Positions 29,086 through 36,132 of a DNA stretch of 64,000 nt are shown here, piece by piece. The stretch is from an uncultured beta proteobacterium (lineage in GTDB: Bacteria; Pseudomonadota; Gammaproteobacteria; Burkholderiales; Burkholderiaceae_C). The notes below the pieces were generated by a model. That model saw nothing but the letters and a program-made list of their open reading frames with translations. It searched no databases and was not told the DNA's origin. Position numbers and translations under genes: made by a program. The stretch lies in contig CAIKLM010000122.1 of assembly GCA_903828235.1 (NCBI GenBank), forward strand, positions 1 to 64,000. Reading direction: 5' to 3'. Position 1 is the first letter of the stretch; each line of letters starts with the position of its first letter.

Positions 29086-30273
29086 ATGGCAGGAGTGGTT
29101 CCAGGCATTTACGAAGGGCGTATCCCTGCCCTGGTCAAGCACACGCTGCTGAAGAGCTATCTCGAAAAACTCGTCTTGATCATCGGCATGAACGGTCGCA
29201 AGACCGGCAAGGCAGAAATCTGCTACGTCGACTGCTTTGCTGGACCTTGGGGCTCGGACGACGAGGACCTGGACGGCACCTCGATTGCGCTTTCGCTCAA
29301 GACGCTCGCCGCCTGCAAGGCGGAGTTGGCCAAGCGCGGCGTCGATGCGCGCATGAGAGCGCTCTACATCGAGAAGGACAAGGGTGCGTTCAAGAAGCTG
29401 TCGAAGTTCCTCTCCGAGCGGGCGACCTCCGAGGTCGAGCACGACTGCCGCAACGGCGACTTCGTCGACCTTCGCGACGACATCCTGAACTGGTGTGGCA
29501 CGTCTGCCTTCACGTTCTTCTTCGTGGACCCCAAGGGCTGGACGCCGATCGTCATCGATGTGATGGAGCCGCTGCTCAAGCGTCCGCGAAGTGAGTTCCT
29601 GATCAACTTCATCTACGACTTCATCAACCGGACCATGTCGATTCCGGCCTTCGAAGCGGACATGCGCAAGCTTCTGCGGCGGTCCGTCGACGTGGAGGGC
29701 ATGTCGCCGAGCGAGCGTGAGAAGGCTCTGCTGGGCGCCTACTGCGATGGCCTGAAGTCCTGCGTTCCGGCCGGACGCGGCGAGTTCCGCGCGAGGACGG
29801 CCTATGTCGGCGTGATGCACCCATTGCAGGAGCGAACCAAGTACCACCTGGTCTACCTGACGAGCCACCACACCGGCATCGTCGAGTTCATGGAAATCTC
29901 GGAGAAGGTCGACATCGTCCAGGCCAGAGTGCGCGCAGCAACGAAGCTGGAGCAGAAGGCGAAGGCAACGGGCATGGGTGACTTCTTCGCCGACGAGGCA
30001 GTGCCCGAGTCAGGTGAGGGCCGAAGCAGCCCTGACGATGTCGATGCGTTTTGGCGCCAGTACCTTCGTGCCGGTGAGCAGCGAGTCGACACGGCAGCAC
30101 TCGCAGATATTCTTGAAGCGACCGATTGGTTTCCGGGCGAACTGCAGGCTGCACTGGTTCGCATGGTCAAGGCAGGTGAGGTGGTCAACCTTGACGCAGA
30201 CGCGACGAAGCGCAGATCGCAGCCGCTCCACTTCGAGAAGGTGGGCGAGCGGCTGAAGTTGTTGAAGCCGTGA
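29086..30273 (+). CDS. tcmP: Three-Cys-motif partner protein TcmP (first copy)
   Basis: A 395-residue protein of the TcmP family, named for its genetic link to three-Cys (Gp37/Gp68) proteins. It has a methyltransferase-like fold: CYVDCFAGPWG (about residues 46-56) resembles motif I, and FTFFFVDPKGWTPI resembles a motif IV. The C-terminal part has a winged-helix appearance (ALADILEATDWFPGELQAALVRMVKAGEVVNL). It lies 69 bp after the target-recognition gene on the same strand and has its own GGAGAG ribosome site. Biochemical activity is unknown. Confidence 0.82.
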   Translation: MAGVVPGIYEGRIPALVKHTLLKSYLEKLVLIIGMNGRKTGKAEICYVDCFAGPWGSDDEDLDGTSIALSLKTLAACKAELAKRGVDARMRALYIEKDKGAFKKLSKFLSERATSEVEHDCRNGDFVDLRDDILNWCGTSAFTFFFVDPKGWTPIVIDVMEPLLKRPRSEFLINFIYDFINRTMSIPAFEADMRKLLRRSVDVEGMSPSEREKALLGAYCDGLKSCVPAGRGEFRARTAYVGVMHPLQERTKYHLVYLTSHHTGIVEFMEISEKVDIVQARVRAATKLEQKAKATGMGDFFADEAVPESGEGRSSPDDVDAFWRQYLRAGEQRVDTAALADILEATDWFPGELQAALVRMVKAGEVVNLDADATKRRSQPLHFEKVGERLKLLKP

Positions 30274-30302
30274 CTGATGGTCGCGACGAGAAGCCAGTCG
30301 CG

Positions 30303-30509
30303 CTACTTGCGTACCTTGCCTTCTTGCTGAAGACGCAGCCATTCCGCGCTGGAGATGTCTATGGCCGAACCGGCAGACCGGACGCTGACACCGCCAGTGG
30401 CCGTGTTCAGTTCGACAACGAGATGCCGCCCTGCAGGAATGGTCGTATGCGTGTTGGCGACCGTTGTCACGTCGCAGATGTCGAAGGTGAAGTAATCGTG
30501 CTTGAGCAT
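30303..30509 (-). CDS. Small protein downstream of TcmP
   Basis: A 68-residue acidic-to-neutral protein: MLKHDYFTFDICDVTTVANTHTTIPAGRHLVVELN, ending SSAEWLRLQQEGKVRK. A strong ribosome site (GGAGA) lies before the ATG on the minus strand. It starts 13 bp after the second TcmP gene and is the last gene of that operon. It was kept because of the ribosome site, natural composition and conserved-looking strand pattern; an ORF on the opposite strand of similar size lacks these. Function unknown. Confidence 0.62.
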   Translation of the reverse strand: MLKHDYFTFDICDVTTVANTHTTIPAGRHLVVELNTATGGVSVRSAGSAIDISSAEWLRLQQEGKVRK

Positions 30510-30522
30510 GTCTCCGGTCTCC

Positions 30523-31794
30523 TTAACCTGCAAACAGCGCTCGCTGACGCGGCGCAATAATTTGATCGTTGGCCTTGATCTGCGCAGCCGAGCGCCGTAC
30601 CGCTCCGTCGGCACCAATCACCTCGACCACCTTCTCGTCGAGCAACTTGCCCACTGACTCACGATAAATCTGCGCCGAGGCCGGTGAACTGTTGCAAGTG
30701 GTGGCGAACAGCTCGCCGAAGCTGATGCCGGTGTCGTCGGCATACACCCTGCGTGGAATGTGCTCGTTCAAGGCAGAGATGCTGGCGTGCTTGGCAACGT
30801 CATCGAACTCGAAGCCGAGCGCCGACTGCTTGAGGTAGTTCGAGTCGTGTGCCGGGTCGTATCCGACCATCTGGAACATGTCGAGGCCGGCGCCGCCATA
30901 GTGAATAAAGTAGTTGTTGTTGGCCCAGTGCACTTCCGTCATCACGTCACGAGCGCGGTGGTGCTGCGACATGTGGATGAGCCAGTAGTCACCGTGGCCA
31001 CCGCGATTGCGGATGAAGAACGGCGTGAAGTGCCTGGCGCCGCAGTTCTCCACCAGTCGGCGGTAAAGCGTGCTCTGAAGTAACAGGCGCCAATCACGGT
31101 CCGAGGCCTTGATCTCGTCGATGGACCTGCCGGCGAAGATGTCGGGCAGGCCCAGGCCGTCGAGCAGGTCCTTGACCTGGTCACCATCGTTCGCGAAGTT
31201 CATGAACGAGTCGACGCCGAAGGTCAGGATCACTTCGGCGCTCGGCAGCGCCTCGAAAATCTTGCGCATGAGGTGCGTGGGCACCTCCTTGTAGCCGTAC
31301 TGGTCAAGCGCAAAGATCGATCGCCCGTTCCTTGGACTCTTCTTCTTAATGAACTCGATGATGGCGTCGGCCCTGTCCTGGAACCGCGCGTGCTCCAGAT
31401 AGATGCCGCTGCCGATCTGGGGACCGTATCCGGCTTCGCGCAGCACCTTGTCGAGGTGCTTGTGGGCGTGCGGGTCCGCCTCGGTGAAGAAGTAGTCGAC
31501 GAGCAACCGGACCGGCTTGTGCCGATCCTTGTTGATCAGGTACTCCGCTTCGCGGGTCGCCTTCAGAAAGATGAAAGGCGATCCCTGCACAACTTTGCGG
31601 GTGTCTTGATGGACGTAGAGGCCCCCGCCCGCGAACCCGTCCACGAGGGTCAGTTTCAGAACGTCTTGGTTCGGGGAACTGACCAGGGTGCGGAAGTAGG
31701 CGGCGAGGTATGCCTCAAGAATGCGGTGCTTGGCGACGCTGTGCTGCTGGATGAAGTCGGGTCCGTCCTTCCAGCTGTATTGCTTCAGCGTCAT
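30523..31794 (-). CDS. tcmP: Three-Cys-motif partner protein TcmP (second copy)
   Basis: A 423-residue TcmP family protein. The N-terminus SVAKHRILEAYLAAYFRTLVSS leads to LKLTLVDGFAGGGLYVHQDTRKVVQGSP, a motif-I-like loop, then RSIFALDQYGYKEVPTHLMRKIF (motif-IV-like, Asp-Gln) and FTPFFIRNRGGHGDYWLIHMSQHHRARDVM. A C-terminal winged-helix-like region follows. It is preceded 8 bp upstream by the three-Cys DUF5131 gene, the expected partner. Only about the fold is shared with the first TcmP; the two are clearly diverged. Confidence 0.88.
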   Translation of the reverse strand: MTLKQYSWKDGPDFIQQHSVAKHRILEAYLAAYFRTLVSSPNQDVLKLTLVDGFAGGGLYVHQDTRKVVQGSPFIFLKATREAEYLINKDRHKPVRLLVDYFFTEADPHAHKHLDKVLREAGYGPQIGSGIYLEHARFQDRADAIIEFIKKKSPRNGRSIFALDQYGYKEVPTHLMRKIFEALPSAEVILTFGVDSFMNFANDGDQVKDLLDGLGLPDIFAGRSIDEIKASDRDWRLLLQSTLYRRLVENCGARHFTPFFIRNRGGHGDYWLIHMSQHHRARDVMTEVHWANNNYFIHYGGAGLDMFQMVGYDPAHDSNYLKQSALGFEFDDVAKHASISALNEHIPRRVYADDTGISFGELFATTCNSSPASAQIYRESVGKLLDEKVVEVIGADGAVRRSAAQIKANDQIIAPRQRALFAG

Positions 31795-31802
31795 GCGTTC
31801 CT

Positions 31803-32549
31803 TCAGGCGTGGGCAGACAGTGCTGGCATGTCGTCCCAGGTGCGCCCTTGAAGCAGGCGGCCGTTGGCCTTCTTGGAGCGGCGCTTGCCATCGGCTCCCC
31901 AGCCGCCCCACTGCTTGAAGAAGAACTGCACTCCCTGGTCCTCACATTGTTGGCGGACATTCTCGACCCATTCCAACTGCATCGGTCGCGCCTTGGGTCC
32001 CGATTCTCCGCCGACGATCACCCAATGAATGCCTGTTAGGTCGAGAGCACCAACGTCCGACAGCAGCGGCTCGACCGACAAGAAGCGGATACGAGCGTCG
32101 ACCTGGCGCAGCGCCGCGATACGCGGAACGCCATAGCGCCGATCCTCGACGGACACACCGAGCCAGGCGTTGTCGGGAACCTCGCGGTTCCGGAAGAACG
32201 TGGCCATGCGATCCGCGCGCTTGGTCAACACCTGGAAGGTGTGCTGCGGGCAACGTCGGATCACATCGAAGACTTGGGCGATGTATTTGTCGTCCACACT
32301 TTTGTGGAAGAGATCGGACATCGAGTTCACGAAGTACACCGTCGGCTTCTTGCGCGCGAGCGGTTCCGCCAGGCGCTCCGGCAGGATAGTGAGCTTGAAG
32401 CCGTTCTCGTAGCCAGGCGTACCCATGGCCTGCAGGCGCTTGGCCATGCTCTCCGCGTAGCAGTGCTTGCAACCCGGCGAAATCTTGGTGCAACCCACAG
32501 TCGGATTCCAAGTTGCCTCGGTCCATTCAATCCGGCTTGCTTGAGACAT
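31803..32549 (-). CDS. Phage Gp37/Gp68-type three-Cys protein (DUF5131)
   Basis: A 248-residue protein with Cys20, Cys27 and Cys30 (VGCTKISPGCKHCYAESMAKRL), a CX6CX2C cluster resembling a radical-SAM iron-sulfur motif. Other family markers are IEWTEATWNPTVGC, YFVNSMSDLFHKSV, FQVLTKRADRM, LGVSVEDRR, VEPLLSD, GIHWVIVGGESGPKARPM and FFFKQWGGW. Members occur in phages and mobile elements beside tcmP. The reaction is unknown; a radical-based modification of nucleic acid is a plausible inference. Second gene of the operon led by the UmuD-like regulator. Confidence 0.93.
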   Translation of the reverse strand: MSQASRIEWTEATWNPTVGCTKISPGCKHCYAESMAKRLQAMGTPGYENGFKLTILPERLAEPLARKKPTVYFVNSMSDLFHKSVDDKYIAQVFDVIRRCPQHTFQVLTKRADRMATFFRNREVPDNAWLGVSVEDRRYGVPRIAALRQVDARIRFLSVEPLLSDVGALDLTGIHWVIVGGESGPKARPMQLEWVENVRQQCEDQGVQFFFKQWGGWGADGKRRSKKANGRLLQGRTWDDMPALSAHA

Positions 32550-32585
32550 GAGGTCCTCCTAGTTTTTCAAAGTCAGTGCAGGCGT

Positions 32586-33176
32586 CTAGACGGCGTGGAT
32601 CACGCGCGTCACAACGCCCCAGATGTTCAGTTCGCTCTTGTCGCCAACCGGGATGTCGGCGAAGTCCGGGTTCGCGGCCTGCAACAGCCAGCCTGTGGTG
32701 GTGCGCTTCAAGCGCTTGACGGTCAGTTCACCGTCGACATCAGCGACCACGATGCGGCCGTCGTCGGGCGCCACGCCGCGGTCGACGACCAGTTCATCAC
32801 CATCAGCGATGCCCGCATCGCGCATGGACCAGCCGGCAACCTTCATGACGAAGGTGCTGTTCGGATCGCGCACCAGGTGCGTACCGAGATCGACAACGTC
32901 CTCCTGGTAGTCGTCGCCTGAAGTGGGTTTACCGGCACGGACGCGGCGACCCAGCGCTGGCACCGAGGTCGCGGCGCGCATCGAGGCGATGGGCCTCAGC
33001 CCGCTGGAGTGGCTTGATGCTTGCGCGGATCGCTTGACCTCATCCAGATAGTCCACCACTACGGGGACGAGGCTGTGAGGCACCCTGACCGTCTTGGTGG
33101 GCTCGCCGTAGGCAGCCTTGCGGCCGGCACCCTGTCGGGTGCCCCCGTGGCGGGGTTTGGGCGGCTCTGTGCGCAT
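32586..33176 (-). CDS. UmuD/LexA-like S24 autoprotease with N-terminal DNA-binding region
   Basis: A 196-residue protein whose residues about 80-196 align with UmuD. The catalytic Ser117 lies in VAGWSMRDAGI and Lys154 in GELTVKRLKR. The likely self-cleavage bond is Ala81-Gly82 (RAGKPTSGDDY, corresponding to the Cys-Gly of UmuD). Unlike UmuD it has a roughly 80-residue N-terminus with TRQGAGRK and KTVRVPHSLVPVVVDYLDEVKR, resembling a short ribbon-helix-helix. No umuC is present. It therefore may serve as a DNA-damage-responsive repressor of the operon it leads. Confidence 0.87.
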   Translation of the reverse strand: MRTEPPKPRHGGTRQGAGRKAAYGEPTKTVRVPHSLVPVVVDYLDEVKRSAQASSHSSGLRPIASMRAATSVPALGRRVRAGKPTSGDDYQEDVVDLGTHLVRDPNSTFVMKVAGWSMRDAGIADGDELVVDRGVAPDDGRIVVADVDGELTVKRLKRTTTGWLLQAANPDFADIPVGDKSELNIWGVVTRVIHAV

Positions 33177-33193
33177 GATTTCGTGACGAAATC
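33177..33193. promoter_or_regulatory. Palindromic operator adjoining the S24 regulator start
   Basis: GATTTCG-TGA-CGAAATC is a perfect 7+3+7 bp palindrome. It lies immediately upstream of the S24 regulator start codon on the minus strand, with no gap. A binding site here would block transcription or translation initiation, which suggests autoregulation. It does not match the CTG-N10-CAG pattern of LexA. Confidence 0.6.
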
Positions 33194-33252
33194 AAGCCTA
33201 GCACGCACGGTTCATCAAAGATAGAAGAACCGGCCCTGAGTCCGAGCGGCGT

Positions 33253-33885
33253 TTACAGGTGACGCCACTCCAGCAGCACGTCGATCAACTCGGGATGGGC
33301 TGCCAGGGTGCCTGGATGCAGTGGCTGATGCGCCGGATCCGAGCTGAGGTCCACGCCAGTAGCGTCGGTAACGACCAAGCCCACGAGCGTGCTGCAGTAC
33401 AGCGCATCGGGGATGGGGACCGTCCCAGGGAACAGCTTGGAGATGATGACCTGGATGACGGAGTACGGCTCGCCAATGTGCTGCTGGGCCAGCACGGAGA
33501 TGTCAGCGATGTCGGCCATGGGAATCGTGGGATCGGAGAGGCGCCGAACCTGAATCGCTCGATGCTGACAATAGTTCCAGACTGACTGGGTGGAGACACC
33601 GGAGCCACGTGTGGCATCAACAAGCATGCCCCCGCCGATATAGATCGCCGCGTGGGAGCAGATGGCACCCGCTCGCGTTACAGCGCTCAAGCTCATGGCC
33701 TGCGACGCGTGGATCGCCACTCCAGCAGCATCCGCTGCCCGATGCACAAGGACGATGTCGCCCTCGCGCCAGTCACTGAAGTTGGGCACGTACATGCCCG
33801 GCCAAGCCACTGGAACGAGCGGCTCGCGCAGCGGCGCAACCACGCCCCCCGCTTGCGTCGACGGAGAGAGGACCGTACTAGGCAA
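33253..33885 (-). CDS. Permuted papain-fold cysteine peptidase/amidase (YiiX/NlpC-P60-like)
   Basis: A 210-residue protein. The fold markers are WREGDIVLVHRA at the N-terminus, then AICSHAAIYIGGGMLVDAT with the catalytic His78, GEPYSVIQVI with Tyr141, and DALYCSTLVGLVV with Cys164. His before Cys is the order of circularly permuted NlpC/P60 (YiiX/LRAT) enzymes. No signal peptide is present, so it likely acts inside the cell or is delivered by another route. The start overlaps the upstream gene by 8 bp. Confidence 0.8.
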   Translation of the reverse strand: MPSTVLSPSTQAGGVVAPLREPLVPVAWPGMYVPNFSDWREGDIVLVHRAADAAGVAIHASQAMSLSAVTRAGAICSHAAIYIGGGMLVDATRGSGVSTQSVWNYCQHRAIQVRRLSDPTIPMADIADISVLAQQHIGEPYSVIQVIISKLFPGTVPIPDALYCSTLVGLVVTDATGVDLSSDPAHQPLHPGTLAAHPELIDVLLEWRHL

Positions 33886-34171
33886 CGGCGGCGGCTGTCA
33901 GGACTCGGGGAAGTTTTCGCGTCACAGTGCAGACGACTCGCTGACCCTCATGCAGTGAGGCCAGATCGACACCCTGCGTCTTGCGCGTGAGCGCATAAAG
34001 GTGGCCGTCACCATCGCGAACCTTGACCTGGTGGTACTCGGGAATGAGAGCCACGACGACCGCCTCGACACGACGAGTGTCTCCCTCGTCCTGGGAGCCC
34101 CTTGACTCGCGACGAGGGTTCAGTGAGAACGCGGAGCTCAACTGAAGATGCATGGGTCGATCGGCCATCAT
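33878..34171 (-). CDS. Small hypothetical protein
   Basis: A 97-residue protein (96 if the second ATG is used): MMADRPMHLQLSSAFSLNPRRESRGSQDEGDTRRVEAVVVALIPEYHQVKVRDGDGHLYALTRKTQGVDL. The second half, with VKVRDGDGHLYALT and EGQRVVCTVTRKLPRVL, looks like a small beta-barrel (OB/S1-like), as inference. TATAAG lies just 5 bases before the ATG, which if a -10 element would give a nearly leaderless mRNA. It is coupled to the peptidase gene and transcribed divergently from the 34,445 operon. Confidence 0.65.
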   Translation of the reverse strand: MMADRPMHLQLSSAFSLNPRRESRGSQDEGDTRRVEAVVVALIPEYHQVKVRDGDGHLYALTRKTQGVDLASLHEGQRVVCTVTRKLPRVLTAAAVA

Positions 34172-34332
34172 TCCCTTATAGCAGGTGACACGGGAAGGCA
34201 CAACCAACCCGACAGAGGGAGGTTGGAGCGACGCGAAAGGCTTCGCGTTCCCGGCTCCTCCTTCATATCGGCGAGAGCGCCGAAACCTTAATTTCGTCGC
34301 GGAATCGGCGTTGAGCACCGACACAGGCCTTG

Positions 34333-34429
34333 CATGCAATCGGCATCGTGAATCATGCAAATCCTGTCATATCGCTTGACGCAACGCGATTCCCCACCTA
34401 CCATGCAATCCATGCGCTGGTGCATGCAA
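34333..34429. repeat. Four CATGCAA repeats in a divergent promoter region
   Basis: CATGCAA occurs at 34,333, 34,354, 34,402 and 34,423, each on the plus strand; the pairs are 21 bp apart (34,333/34,354 and 34,402/34,423). The third copy overlaps the -10 element of the promoter for the ribbon-helix-helix gene. Regular spacing of two turns of the helix is typical for ribbon-helix-helix repressor operators, so the gene product at 34,445 is the probable ligand. Confidence 0.65.
34376..34404 (+). promoter_or_regulatory. Sigma-70-type promoter of the 34,445 operon
   Basis: TTGACG at 34,376-34,381 and TACCAT at 34,399-34,404 are separated by exactly 17 bp. The -10 box overlaps a CATGCAA repeat. Transcription would start about 30 bp before the ATG at 34,445, where AAGGCG can act as the ribosome site. 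Confidence 0.65.
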
Positions 34430-34444
34430 ACATAAGGCGAACAC

Positions 34445-34849
34445 ATGAACGACATCCATATGGAGTTTGACGAGCTTCTAACGATGAAGGCCCTGCAGTT
34501 CAAGGCCGACATCAGTGGCCGGGCCAGCACCGGCTTCACCAACCGCCTACTCGAACGCGATCCCGAGCAGGCGGAGGCGATCGGGATGAAGAACATCTGC
34601 TTCCGAATCGACCCTTTGCTGCAGGCGAGGTTCGAGGTCAGCCTGGATGCTCTGGGCATGTCGAAGCAGGAGGCCTTGTCCGAGGCGCTCCACGAGATGT
34701 TGAACCAGTTCGATGCCAAGCTGCGGCAGGTCGGCCTGGGCCCTCTCAACTACGAAGGCCGACTACGAGAGCTGGGTTTCGAGCTGGGACCCGAGACGGA
34801 GCACGGCCGAGCACTGGTTCGCGTTGAGCAGCCCAAGAAGGGAGCCTGA
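34445..34849 (+). CDS. Ribbon-helix-helix-like DNA-binding protein
   Basis: A 134-residue protein. The part KNICFRIDPLLQARFEVSLDALGMSKQEALSEALHEMLNQFD (about residues 49-90) fits a ribbon-helix-helix: one strand, then two helices with a short turn at GMS. The N-terminal MEFDELLTMKALQFKADISGRAS and the C-terminal LGFELGPETEHGRALVRV are unassigned. It is the first gene of a plus-strand operon and its promoter contains four CATGCAA repeats, so it is probably an autoregulator. It ends 2 bp before the next gene. Confidence 0.75.
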   Translation: MNDIHMEFDELLTMKALQFKADISGRASTGFTNRLLERDPEQAEAIGMKNICFRIDPLLQARFEVSLDALGMSKQEALSEALHEMLNQFDAKLRQVGLGPLNYEGRLRELGFELGPETEHGRALVRVEQPKKGA

Positions 34850-34851
34850 CC

Positions 34852-35250
34852 ATGGCCTTCGAGTCTTTCGACGACCTAGCTCGCGTTGGCCTGAAACGCG
34901 CGTCGATGAAGGCCGCACGCGTGATCGTGAAATCAGAGTTCAGCGAACGCCAGCGACCGCAGACGGTCTTCCGGTTCTCGGACGATCTCGTCGAGCGTGC
35001 GGGCTGGCTGCCTGGGCACGACCGCATCGAATTGCTCATCGATTGCACTGACATGGCGATCCGTGCGCGCAAGGTGGCGGCCGGTGGCTACAAGCTCATC
35101 GGAAACGGCAGCGCGCGCCCTTACCTGAAGTTCACGGCGGCCCGGGGCATGCCGATCGCAGATGAGGCCGCGGAAGCAACCGATGTTGTGGTTGTCGGCG
35201 GCGAACTCATGTTCGTATTGCCGGAGGGCATCCGAATCGCGGCCAACTGA
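34852..35250 (+). CDS. Hypothetical protein in the cargo operon
   Basis: A 132-residue protein: ESFDDLARVGLKRASMKAARVIVKSEFSERQRPQTVFRFSDDLVERAGW, ending DVVVVGGELMFVLPEGIRIAAN. Two basic strands in the first half and a final beta-rich stretch are visible. It directly follows the ribbon-helix-helix gene and is probably translationally coupled to it. No family recognised; an accessory DNA-binding or antitoxin-like role is conceivable but unsupported. Confidence 0.65.
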   Translation: MAFESFDDLARVGLKRASMKAARVIVKSEFSERQRPQTVFRFSDDLVERAGWLPGHDRIELLIDCTDMAIRARKVAAGGYKLIGNGSARPYLKFTAARGMPIADEAAEATDVVVVGGELMFVLPEGIRIAAN

Positions 35251-35378
35251 GCACACCGAAATGGTTGCGCGATATAGAGTGGAATTGTCCCTCGTAGCCC
35301 AGGATCGGTCATTCCGGCAATCGCAATTTCACGATCCACACACGCAACGCTAATCGCGCAAGCAAGGAATGAACAACG

Positions 35379-35561
35379 ATGACTCAAGAACACACGCTCA
35401 CCAACGCGACAGCACGCATCGTTGTGATTGATGACGGCATGCCTGGTTGGACGCGCCTCTCCAAGAAGCTCGTGACAGCGGGCATATGCGACGATGAGGT
35501 CAAGCGGCACCAGTTGGTGATCAACCCGTTCGACATTGATTGCCCTGCCTCGAACTCCTGA
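35379..35561 (+). CDS. Small hypothetical protein
   Basis: A 60-residue protein, MTQEHTLTNATARIVVIDDGMPGWTRLSKKLVTAG and onward. AAGGAA lies 9 bases before the ATG, supporting translation. The string ARIVVIDDGMP resembles a first beta-strand of a receiver-like fold but is too short to judge. It sits between two better supported genes on the same strand. Call is tentative. Confidence 0.45.
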   Translation: MTQEHTLTNATARIVVIDDGMPGWTRLSKKLVTAGICDDEVKRHQLVINPFDIDCPASNS

Positions 35562-35586
35562 GCAGCCGGGCCACTTGGAGGTAAAC

Positions 35587-36093
35587 ATGTGGGCGCCCAT
35601 CGGTGCCTTGATCGGAGAGATCAAGATGTGCGAGGGCGCGGGCGCTACCACCGCCGCTGTCGCGATGGCCTACGTCTGCATCGACACCATGGCATTCCTA
35701 TCCCTGCCGGCGGACAAGGACAAGCAGGGCCGCGCGGAATTCATCGAGTGGTGCGAAAAGTACCTTCAGTGCCACGAAGACCAGCCGTACAAGTACCGTG
35801 GCATCGATGTGTACGGCGCCAGGTGCGCGCTGCTGCATGCGTTCGGCACTGAATCCGACTACCACGACAAGTACCCTGATTCGAAGAAGTTTGGGTACCA
35901 CGACGGCGGCAAGCACGGGTATGACCCGGCAACGGACGAGCGACTTGTGCTCATCGGCACCGCATCCTTCATCAACGACGTGGCCCACGCTGTCGGCACC
36001 TTCATGCAGGCGTGCAAAGAGGATGCAGGCCTGCGTGCGCGAGTCGAGGCCCGACTTCCTCAGGTTCTGGCAACCTTTCCCGTGCGTGCCTGA
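35587..36093 (+). CDS. Hypothetical cargo protein
   Basis: A 168-residue protein with an excellent ribosome site (GGAGG) before ATG 35,587. It opens MWAPIGALIGEIKMCEGAGATTAAVAMAYVCIDTMAFLSLP, includes CEKYLQCHEDQPYKYRGIDVYGARCALLHAFGTESDYH, and ends in a helical region DVAHAVGTFMQACKEDAGLRARVEARLP. The ARCALLHAF and YHDGGKHGYDP stretches suggest a helical bundle with conserved His/Cys, a pattern seen in some defence-linked hypothetical proteins. Function not recognised. Confidence 0.7.
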   Translation: MWAPIGALIGEIKMCEGAGATTAAVAMAYVCIDTMAFLSLPADKDKQGRAEFIEWCEKYLQCHEDQPYKYRGIDVYGARCALLHAFGTESDYHDKYPDSKKFGYHDGGKHGYDPATDERLVLIGTASFINDVAHAVGTFMQACKEDAGLRARVEARLPQVLATFPVRA

Positions 36094-36132
36094 ACTGCTG
36101 CCAGAGCAATACTGAACCGAGAGACCCAAGCG

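Noticed and set aside
30270..30560. Plus-strand 96-residue frame overlapping the small gene after TcmP
   Set aside because: The minus-strand reading has a strong ribosome site and operon position; the plus-strand frame does not.
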